In this document: positions 25,501 through 37,172 of the stretch, in pieces
How the letters are laid out: the number at the start of each line of letters is the position of its first letter
Position numbering within the stretch: the first letter of the stretch is position 1
Source of the DNA: Symsagittifera roscoffensis
Lineage: Eukaryota; Xenacoelomorpha; Acoela; Convolutidae
Direction of reading: 5' to 3'
Assembly (NCBI RefSeq): GCF_963678635.1
Contig: NC_087068.1
Span: 15,570,027-15,634,026 of the forward strand
Length of the DNA stretch: 64,000 nucleotides
The notes under the pieces: model-generated
Database searches by the model: none
What the model was told of the DNA's origin: nothing
The model's input: only the letters and a program-made list of their open reading frames with translations
Position numbers and translations under genes: made by a program

Positions 25501-28500
25501 AATTTTATCTTTTATTTCTTCTGTTTTTACTCCCTGGAACGACAAAAAACTTCAAATTCTACAGCAAATCAAGATTTCTTTCTTCACCAGAACTATATCA
25601 GACAAATGACAGGTCATCGGAAGTTGCACAGTTCGGAAAAGCAAACTACTCCGAACTGTGCAAAAGCTATGATGACCTAATAAAATGATGTCAAAATTTG
25701 TTCATTCGTTTTATTTTGTGTTCTTTATTTGAAATACTTACTCTCTAATTGACAACACTATGAAGATTAAAATGTGTAGAACAAAAATGTCTATAATATA
25801 ACTCAAAATTTCTCTAATATCCCAGTCGGAATATGCGAAATTTTGAGCTGATACCAGCAAATTTTATATGTAGATCGAGACTAAGACATTATGAGGACTC
25901 TGTTTGGATAGGCAAGTTCTTAAACTGGTCAACAAAAAACAGATAGCATGGCAGGCAGACAGAAAACGTAACGAACATCTTTCATGCCTGCTGAAATGTC
26001 CTACGCTCCAGCCATCTCCAATTTGACTTGAACCAAGATCATGGTCGTATTAGGTCCCTACATGACTCAAATTTTATCTTTTATTTCTTCTGTTTTGACT
26101 CCCTGGAACGAAAAAAACTTCAAATTCTACAGCAAATCAAGATTTTTTTCTTCACCAGAGCTATATCAGACAAATGACAGGTCATCGGAAGTTGCACAGT
26201 TTTGAAGTGATATACGAGCAAGCTTTGGTTCCGATTTTCCCAAACAACAAAAAAATTTTGGGTTGTTTTTTTCTTGAGACCAAATTATCAAAAATTTTGA
26301 AAAATGAATATTGAATCTGGCAATCATAGGTTCGCAAGCGGGTTTGCTACGCACTATCAGGATTTATCGTTGAGTCCAAGTAAAGTGTAAGCGTCACACG
26401 GGTTGTTACTTTGCCCACAAAAATCTAGCGAAATGACTTTCTGAAAGGATTCAAATCTTAACAAAATATTTGATATTGGCAGATCAAAATCTAGTTTGTA
26501 TCAAAATTTTTGAACAAAAACTATGATGACCTAATAAAATGATGTCAAAATTTGTGACTTCATTTCAATATACCAGCAGTCTCATTTCTTATTAAAATTA
26601 TTTTATTATTCAAGTTTTAACCAAATGTTTTCAAGTATTACAAGCTGATACTCACAATTTTTTTGTTCAAAGGTTGACCTGGACTATTTCCAATAATTTG
26701 AGTGTTGTTGTTCTTTTTTGTTGAGTTGGAAAATGAAAACTTGATCTCTAAGAACAGCTTATAATTGAAAAATATTCGGAAAATCAAACTAAAAAGAAGC
26801 TTTTCATCCGTTTTATTTGTGTTCTATATTTGAAAGTACTTACTCTCTAATTCATAACACTATGAAGATTAAAATGTGTAGAACAACAAGGTTTATAATA
26901 TAGCACAAAGTTTCTATAATATCCCAGTCTGAATATGCGAAGTTTTAAGCTGATACCAGCTTTTTTTTATGTAGATCGAGACTATAGGACATCAAGAGGG
27001 CTCTGTTTGGATAGGAAAGTTCTTAAACTGGTCCAGTAAAAAATAGATAGCATGGCAGGCTGACTGAAAGAAAATTTTTCATGCCCAGTGGGTTGTCCTA
27101 TTTTTCACGCCTAACTGATACAAAAATTTAATTTTTGCTTTAAAATGAGATAAGTGACATCAGCCACAAATTTTTGTTTCATTTTGGGAAAAATTCTAAA
27201 CTCCTTCCAACCGCAATACTAAGTACGAAGTAACGTAACTTACGGCGTTTAGTAAACTATTATTCCATTCGAATCAGTTCATTGAGGAAGTTTGGGGAAG
27301 AGCTTAGAGGTTGTTGATTTGGGGAAATTAATTGCGAAATCGCCAAACCCTTTTTTGTAAACCACGTTCACAGTGAAAACCCAGGGCATTGAGATTCAGG
27401 GCATTTCTACTGAAAAATAGACTGACAGTTATTGTCCGAATTAATTTCAATAAAAAAATAGCTTGGAGAAATAACACAAATAGCACAATTCGACCGCTGT
27501 TTTGTCGAAAGTCGGAACAAAAATGTCAAAAACGGATCTAATTGGTGACTTTGAATTAAATTAATTAGTTAGTTCTATCAACCGTGATATTTTAAATATT
27601 TTTCATTGTTAAGTGTAAAGCAAACAGTTACTTTTTTTTGAAAGAAAACATACAGTTCTCAAATCAGAAAGAAAACTTTGAAAAAAACATACACCCTCAA
27701 ATCAAAAAAATTACCTTGAAATTTGTCCAACTGGGTTCACCAAAAAATCCTCATAGTAGATGATCATCGAATTTTCCCTTTTGACATTTGAGATCCAAAA
27801 CTTGTATTGCACGTCCCAGCTCCGCATTATTTCACTGACAAACATCTCCCACCCGTAATCCCCTAAAATCTTCGAGTCTAGATACGTATGATGTGTATCC
27901 ATGTTATTTTCAGCTTCAATTTTCCTACGAAACATTGACAGGAAAGTTGCGTAAGGATTACGTAACAGAACGACGACTTTAGTCTTCGGATCTACGAGAA
28001 CCATGGAGTCTAGTTCGTGAGTTGCCTGTAGTATTTGATGGTTGAAAAGAGTGATAGATTCCTTCGTTCGGTCATCCAGCCCGATGCTGCTTCGGATTAG
28101 AGTAGATATCCAAGAGGTACCCGACCCCTTGACCCCTAGAAGGTAGGCTGGGCTCTCTTTCACGTTTTGAGAAATCGCATCTAAAATTAGGTTTCAAATG
28201 AATTTGATAATGATAAATTTTTTTACAACTCTCGGTTCAAAGTAAATTAAAACAAATCAAAGTAAATTAAAACAGCTCAAAGTAATTTAAAAAGTTAATA
28301 AAACTTATGTGAAATAATCATAACTAGTGCCAAAATTATAAAAAAAAACTTCAGGTTCGTTAGTTTTGAAAAAAAACCTATAACTACCTTGAGGAGTTGA
28401 TTCGGATGATGAGCAAATGTGTCTGAGGCTTTTGGTCCTGTACACTGACACATACCCTGGACCCCCACACGACTGCTTGTCCACACAGACCAACATGCAG

Positions 28501-31500
28501 TGGGCGGGGTCCACTCCGTCGTGTAAGTGGAGGGAGGGGGAGATGTTCTCACAGCCACACGAGCTGGAAAAAGTGTGATGTACTGTGACTTAAGTACAGG
28601 AACAAAAAACGTATGCTTTTTAGAGCAGAACACAAAAAAGAAATTTCAGATCCAGCAAAATGTTTTAAATTAAAGATTCAAATTTTAAATGGACTTCCCA
28701 TACATTTTACCAAAAAGATATACTTCATCTGAAAAAAATAACAGATAACAGCATGGAACAACCATATTGTTCAGTATAAAATTGATTTTAGAACTAAATT
28801 TAGTTGTTCAAAAAACAAACACTTCGACGTGATTCAACAAAAATTGGAAGAGTTTAGTTGTTTGTTCACCTGGGACTTTGGATGCCCGCTAGCATATAAC
28901 CATTCCTCTCACAGTGGCTGATGCAGAAGTCAACTGAGAGATAGCCGAAGCTGAAGTTGATCAACTGCTGCCATATGACTGCTGGACTTCGTCGGAAACA
29001 ACCACGGAAACCTGGAGGCAAATTCAATTGGATCAGCTTTTTTGTTAGTTGGAGATTAATTATCTTTGTTTACGATTACAATTTTTGAGCAAAAATTAAT
29101 CCAAGATCACGCATTTGAAAACTTGTTCGCTCTTCAGTTTTTTCTGAATCCGAGTACCAATGAAGATATCTGAAGGAAATAAAATTAAATGATATCTTTC
29201 GTAGATATCTTTCTAAAAATTAGAATTAGACTGCTTTTATGAGAATAAGAGCCTGAAAAAAGCATGTCATTTCATTATTTTTTCTTTTTCAAGTAATGAA
29301 CCGCTGAGCTTGAGGTTACTTATTGTACATACTACTCTCAAAAGAGTGCCAAAAAACTATGGTACAACAGTTTGTTCCCGCTTTTGCCCAAAAAACTGCC
29401 CAAAGTTTTATATTGCGGAGGTTTTGTATACTAAAAATGCCAGTCATACAAGTCCATACATTTTTTATTTTCATATATTGGAATTGTACGAGTAGCAGTC
29501 AAACAAAATGAAATTGTATGATCAAATATGGGAATTGCATCACTAGCATTCTTTTATAATGAAATTCTACAGTCATATTTGAAAATTTCTACTTTTAATA
29601 CATAACGTAGTCCATATTCAGCTTTTTACTCAGAAGAACAAAAAATCACAGAAGGTTTTTTTGTGTTAAAATCAAAATTTTGTGAAAAAGTCATAAATGA
29701 CTAAACCTGTAAAAAACGTGAAAAAACTTTTTCTCCATGTCTATATCTGATCATCGTAAGATCATAAAAACATCATTTCTGTATCAGACGTGAAGAATGT
29801 CTATTTTCAGCATCATACTTGCATCTACATCAGACTTGCATCACATACATGCTAACACCTGGAGTATAGATGATCATATCTGATCGGAACATGCTAACGC
29901 CTGCAGGATACTTGATCAAACCTGAACTGAACATGCTCACAACTTCAAGATACATGATCTTGCATGATCTGAACATACTAACACCGGCAGTATACATGGT
30001 CATTCCTGAACTGAACTTGCTCAAATTTCTAGGATATATGATCACACCTGAACTGAACATGCTCGCGCATACAGGATACATGACCATACCTGAACTGAGC
30101 AAGCCCACACCTGAAGTATACATGGTATTACCTGAACTGAACAAGTTCACACCTGGTTGCACCCCTGAACAGAAAATTTTCACAACTGCGGGGTACCTGA
30201 GATAGCTAAACTGAATAAAATGTATCTAAGTTGCTTCAACTTCAGCCGGGAGGTTTTGCACCTTTCTGTTGAAAGCAAACAAAACTCAAAAAGCAGAAAT
30301 AAAAAAAATTCTTTGATATATAGAGATTGATTAAACCAGCCGAAGTACAAGTCACCCAAAAATGCGCAGAATACACCAGCCAACCGAACAGTTAGATCAT
30401 ATCAATGAAATTGTAAGACTATAGTAACTGTTGCATCATTGTTACATAATCACTATTTAATAAATATTTAATAGTGGCTGGTTCTTACTTCATTTGGATT
30501 ATACTTCGGCTGGTTTATATACCACCGATTTACAGTACCGAAAATAAAAAGAAGAAAAACGCAAAAAAAACACACCATATTATAGCCAGCTCATTGTTTT
30601 CATATATAATTTCGAATTTCTGTATTTTTCAGACTTTTCCTGGCATCGGGTACGTTGCTTGTCGGACGCTGATAAATATTTCTTGTTTTTTCATTGCAGG
30701 CAGCGAGCAATTGTTAGCGGAGAGTAGTGGATAGTTGCAAGCTGTCGCTTGTTTATGGAAACAAAAAATTAATAACTCAGTAGATTGCAGTTTTTTTGAG
30801 AAGTTAATTTGGAAGCTGCGCTAAAATTGATCAATTATAATTTCTTCAAATCGAATCTGTTTACCCTGCTTTTTCCGTTAGTACAATCTTTTTTTTAGCT
30901 TACCTCACTTTAACAACGTACCGTGCAATGAAAACTTAGTTAACTGCTATTATCTAAAATGGTTTTCCGCAAGAACTGTTGGTATATATCCGAGCAAAGT
31001 GCTGATGAATCCATCCTTTCATTAGTTTCGGATTGTTTGTGATTAATGAAATTTGACTAACTAAAAGCTTTGAGATGGTGAAAATTCAAGTTTTAAAATT
31101 TGGATTGCCTTAGGCCTGCCTCAGTTTAACTTGAAACAACTTTTTAGCGAGGGTAAAGCTGCCAGGCTTATATAATCCGTCTGTTACACTTTCTGCATCA
31201 AAATTTTAAACGAGCGATTTGTTTTGATAGACTCGTTACAGAGCGACCGCAGACTCAGATTAGTATAGTTATGGCAGCACCCGCTACAAGCAAGAGAAGC
31301 GAAGAATTGATCGCCCAAATAAGCAAATTTTTATTTGGACTTTGGTCTGAATAAACACCTCATGCATATATAGGTGTTTTTCATCTTAGATATCCTAGTC
31401 ATTACTTGAAAATTACAATAGTGTAGTTTTCAGCCCAGATAAGAGGCCACACTGAGAGCATTACTATTCTGGTTCAAGTAGCTTGGATTTTTTTAATCTT

Positions 31501-34500
31501 AAGCCGTTGAAACTGTGTAATTACACTAGTCAGAGGGATGCGCGTCTAGGAACAACTGCCAAATATAACTTACAAGTCTTCGCAAATAGAAGAGATAACT
31601 GTTGAGGACAGACGAGCTCAATGCCAGACTAGTGAAATACCAGACCAAGCTCAAGGTCAGACTTGAGCAATAGAAACCTAATTAAAGGTCAACTGGTATA
31701 AAACTCAATGCACTCAGACAAGGTCAACTGGTCTGCTGGTATTTGATAAACTAATTAATTATCTGGTAATTAATTAACTGGTACTATTTGATGCTCAGTT
31801 TGTCGTGTCATTTTAAAAAACACAATCTCAATTCATTCTTCAACAATCAGTATCTCTTCTCTCTCCTCAGTTGAAACCTCAGATAACTCTCAAACCTCTA
31901 TCCCCTAGTCCTACTTGCTCTAACTCTGAATCTTAACAGGTTATGGGCCCAGATTTCTAAACTTTTTGATTTAATAATTATTTGATTTCTGTCAGAGTTT
32001 TTTTTAGCTTTTATCTAGCCTTTAGCAAAGCAGAGATGGACTTGAAACTGGCTGGATTCAGTGGAAAGTCTGAAGATTTTCCAGCTTGGTCGACGAAGTT
32101 TGTGGCACTGATGCATACCAAAGGCCTGTTCAGGACTGTGATGGGCAATGACGATCTACCAGAAGCTGAACCTACGCTACCTGAGAATCCGAATGCTGAC
32201 CAGATGACGGCGTACAACACCAAGATGCAGGAGCGAGCTGTGCTGATCCAGCAGAGGAAAGACAACCGAAACACAGTGTGGTCACATCTAGCTCTGGTCC
32301 TGAACAACACCACACTGATGTACATCAAGAACGACTGCGTGGCTGCGGATGGCTATGGCGATGGGACGAAGGCCTGGAGACTGCTGCAAGAGAAGTTTTG
32401 CAGTGTGGAGAGGCCTACAGTGGTCAGTCTAGTAGGCCAGCTTGCGAAGCTGCGCCTAGGATCAGAGGAGGATCTCGATGACTACTTCGTTCGAAGTCAA
32501 GAGCTGATGACGCGGCTGAGTGAAGCTGGGGAAGCAATTACGGACACACTCTTCAATGCGCTCGTGATCAACGGACTGCCTGACAGCTTTGAGCATTTCG
32601 TGGTGCAGGAGAGCTTCCAGCCGGCCAAGACTTTTACAGAGCTGAGAACGAGGTTGAGGAACTATGATGACTCGAGACGAGCTCGATGTGGAGAGAAGAC
32701 TGGGAATGGACACATAGCTATGCAAGCTGTGAGGAAGAAGAAAGGAGCGTCGGGTGGTGGCTGTTTTGTGTGCGGTCAGAAGGGTCATTTGGCAAGAGAC
32801 TGCAGATCCAGAAGTGACAGTGGTCAATCTGGTGCTCGAGGCAGTGGCTCGAATGAAGCAAGTGGTCCAACTTCAAGGAAGCAAGGGTGCTTCAAGTGTG
32901 GACAACAAGGACACTTTGCAAGGGACTGCAAGCAGGCAAAGACAGGGTTCTTCAGTTGTTGTGCAACAACCTCAATGAAGGGAGATGATCTCATTGTGGA
33001 TACGGGATGCACCGATCATGTAGTGCGCGACAAGGCTGTCTTCTCAAGCTTTGAGAAATGGGATGAGGGGACAACAGTTGAGAATCCGAACGGTACAATA
33101 TCAAAGATTGAGGGCATAGGCTCGGTGGAAGTGGACATACGAGACTGTCAAGATGTGACGAGGAGCTACACTTTCCACAATGTGCTGTTTGTGCCGAGCT
33201 ACAACGTGAATCTGATGAGTGTGAGCTCAGCAATAGCTAGAGGGTCTAGTTTCAGCTTTACATCAGACTCTTCTCATCTTGTGGCACCGGATGGTCGACG
33301 GCTACCAGTGAAGCAGCGCGGCAAGCTTTTCTTCCTGGAGTGCAAGTTCAAGAGGAACGCGATGACTCTAGCTACGAAAGCGAAGATGGAGACAAGTAGT
33401 GCAATGCTGTGGCACCGAAGGCTGGGGCATCTCAACAAGCATGATCTAATATCAGTTGTTGATGTCGGCGAGCTAGGGTTCTGCGAAGTGTGCACAGCTT
33501 CGAAGATGCACGAAGTAGCAATGCCAAAGAAGACAGAGAACAGGGCAACTGCAGTGGGGCAGCGGGTCTTCAGCGACATCCAGGGACCATTTGAAGTTGC
33601 GAGCATGCATGGAGCGCGCTATGCCGTGAGCTTCATTGATGACTTCAGCCGTCTGGCAGTGGTCAAGTACCTGGTTAAGAAGAGCGATACTCTTTCGAAG
33701 TTCAAAGACTTTGTAGCTGAGCACGGAACACCGAAGTGCTTGAGAACTGACAACGGAGGTGAGTATTCGTCGAATGCTTTTCGGATGTTCTGTAGAGAAA
33801 TGCAGGTGAAACAGGAGTTTAAGTACCTAATACTCCGCAACAGAATGGCGTGGCAGAGAGGTACAACAGGGTGATAACTGAGATGACTCGATGTCTACTG
33901 GCCGATGCAAAGCTCTCAAAGATGTTCTGGGTACGAGCAATGTCAACGGCAGTCAGGGTTCGCAACTTGTGTCCTACATCCAGCAATGAGCATCGCATTT
34001 CATCAATGGAGATGCATTATGGGAAGCCATCGAAAGTCAACTACCTGCGAGTGTTCGGATGCCTGGCGTACTACCTGGACAGAGGAAACCGGCGGAAACT
34101 GGATCCGAAAGGCAAGAAGAGCAAGTTCATTGGTTATGACGAGGTGAGCAAAGCCTACTTGCTGATGGACCTGGAGACAAAGCGAGTGGTACGAGCAAGA
34201 AGCGTGACGTTCAATGAAGACATCATTCCAGACGACTTTCTGGTAGACAGTGAGCAGTCACAAACACTGGGTCTATCAATCGAGGGATGCCTTGATGTAG
34301 AGGAAACTAGCACGAAGACCATCACTGAGTCTACCAATAAAGCGAATGATAGTGGAGCAGCAGCTTCAGTGGGGGTTACGGAAGATGACCCAGTCGAGAC
34401 TGAAGAATTGGAACCACCTTCCACAGAGCCTCCAGAGCAGAGGCCAACAGAGATTCCAGAGCAGCGGTCAACTAGAACGCGGAACCCTCCCATCCGATAC

Positions 34501-37093
34501 GGACTGGCTTACACTCATGCTTCAGTGATAGCACAAGAGCCAAGAAGCTACTTGGAAGCAGTATCTGGACCAGAAAGGGAGCAGTGGCTAGCAGCTATAG
34601 CTTTGGAGGTGCAGTCACTGAAGGCAATGGGCACCTGGACACTTGTTGATAGACCAAATTCTCGCAAGGTCATTCCTGGACGCTGGGTGCTTGCTGTGAA
34701 GAGAGATGCAATGGGACAAGTGGAGCGGTTTAAAGCCAGATACGTGGTGAAGGGTTTTATGCAAGTGGAAGGACTGGACTTCAATGAGACCTTTGCGCCA
34801 ACCTGTAAACCAGAAACAAAGAGAATACTACTGGCTTTGGGAGCGCAAGATGATCTTGTACTTCATCAGATGGACGTGAAGTCAGCCTTCCTCAACTCGC
34901 CGTTAACAGAAACTGTGTATATGGAACAGCCCGAGGGGTTCAGCAGCGGGGACAACCAAGTGTGTTTGCTACAACGCAGTATCTATGGGCTGAAGCAGGC
35001 AGGAAGGGACTGGTACCAGACGCTGAGCACGTTTCTTCTGGAGACTGGTTTCACTCGAAGCACCAATGACTTCTGTTTGTTCACGATGAGGGGAATGGAT
35101 GATGCTATGATCTATGTTCTAGTATGGGTGGATGATATCATCATTGGCTGCAAACTGCAAGCAGAAGTTGACAGGGTGAGGGACCGATTCACTGACCGAT
35201 TCAAGATGGATGATCGCGGTCCATTAGCCTGGTTTTTGAAAATGCAGGTCAAACGGGCACCTGGTTCTGTCACTGTGAATCAGTCTCGCTACATTGAAGA
35301 CTGCTTGGAGCGCTTTGGGTTGGCTGACTGCAAACCAGTAGGGACACCAGCTGATATCAGCACTCAGTTGACGAAGAAGGACTGCCCTGGAGCGGGCTCA
35401 GAAGAAGCAGTGGCAATGCAGCGTGAGGACTACAGAGGCATAGTGGGCTCGTTATTGTACATAGCCAAGCAAACGAGGCCAGACATCCTAGCTACTGTGA
35501 CTCAACTTTCACGGTTTCTGGAGAATCCTGGGAGAACACACTGGGTGGCTGCTAAGAGAGTACTGCGATACCTGAAAGGAACCAAAGATCTGGAGCTGTG
35601 CTACATCAAAGATCCTGATGGGTTCAACCTTTATGGTTCAGCAGATGCTGACTGGGCTGGTGACGTTGATGACAGAAGGTCAACAACAGGCTACAGTTTT
35701 CATGTGCAGCGGTCAGGAGCAGCAATCAGCTGGAGTACCAAGAAGCAACCTACTGCAGCAATATCTACCAGCGAAGCTGAGTATCAAGCAATGGCAGCGG
35801 CTGTTCAGGAAGGCCTCTACTTACGATCCCTACTCAATGAGATGGATATGACGTGTGATGGTCCAACTGTGATCAACGAGGACAACCAGAGCTGCATCAA
35901 GATGTGCAAAAATCCCGTAATGCAGAAGCGTACAAAGCACATTGATGTCAAGTATCACTTTGTCCGAGAGCGGGTCGAGGATGGAACATTTGCGCTCGAG
36001 TACTGTCCAACCGAAAACATGGAGGCTGACTTGTTGACGAAATCCCTGAGCAAGGCAAAGGTGGATCAACATCGTCGAACGCTGATGGGTTGCAGCCTGA
36101 CATTGGACAAAGCCAATTCAGCCTGAGTGGGGGTGTTGAGGACAGACGAGCTCAATGCCAGACTAGTGAAATACCAGACCAAGCTCAAGGTCAGACTTGA
36201 GCAATAGAAACCTAATTAAAGGTCAACTGGTATAAAACTCAATGCACTCAGACAAGGTCAACTGGTCTGCTGGTATTTGATAAACTAATTAATTATCTGG
36301 TAATTAATTAACTGGTACTATTTGATGCTCAGTTTGTCGTGTCATTTTAAAAAACACAATCTCAATTCATTCTTCAACAATCAGTATCTCTTCTCTCTCC
36401 TCAGTTGAAACCTCAGATAACTCTCAAACCTCTATCCCCTAGTCCTACTTGCTCTAACTCTGAATCTTAACAATAACATGGTAAAATTTTAGAACAATTA
36501 CAAACTTTCTACTTTTTTTATTTTGCCACAACTGTTAGTTTGGAATACATAATATGCCTCATTTGATTGTAGACTACCGAAAAAGGACATTCGGAACCTT
36601 TCTTGTTTAAAATATTTTGAAAATAGAAGATGCCTCTTTTTTCTTTGCAAGCAGCGAATTGTCGAAAGTTGAAAGCTGTCTTTGTTTTAACTGTCAACAA
36701 ACAGTTAAGATTTCGCGTGTAAACAATGCTAACTTTTTCTTGGAGATTTTTTTGCAGTCATTCAGTTTCTGTTTTCACATTCAAAGTCTGTTTTTACATG
36801 TACTATAACAAGTCAGGATCAATTTTCCAAACTGTAAGAGAAATCTTAAGAAATATAAAAACTTGAATGTTTACGAGAAATTGTACTGAATTAATGTTAT
36901 TTGATCCTCAAACTAACTTATATCAACGTACCAAGACGGACTCTTCTGCTTGATTGTGTGTCTCATATGCCAATTTCAGCAAATTTTGAGCTAAAATTTT
37001 TCAAAAACTCTCTCTAAAAAACCAAAACTAAAAACAATCACACAGACAATTTTCAATTATTGCTTGTAAAGCCATCAGTGTCCTAAATAATTA

Positions 37094-37172
<79 letters not shown>

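Larger units (their letters stand above)
31600..36472 (+). mobile_element. full-length Ty1/copia LTR retrotransposon, antisense in WSCD intron 1
   Basis: 4,873 bp flanked by the 5-bp target duplication ATAAC (31595-31599 and 36473-36477). The two 339-bp LTRs (TG...CA) look identical base for base, implying a very recent insertion. Internal parts in order: a tRNA-derived primer site, gag, protease, integrase, RT, RNase H and a polypurine tract. The integrase-before-RT order defines the copia group. The reading frame is interrupted by one 1-base frameshift in the integrase, so this copy is not autonomous as sequenced. Confidence 0.96.

Noticed and set aside
23413-26354. Similar ~62-codon minus-strand frames in two of the 1.1-kb duplicates
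   Set aside because: A third copy breaks the frame, and no splice sites flank it; the similarity is only that of duplicated DNA.
29830-30205. Overlapping ~110-codon frames on both strands
   Set aside because: Both come from the 45-nt period of a minisatellite.
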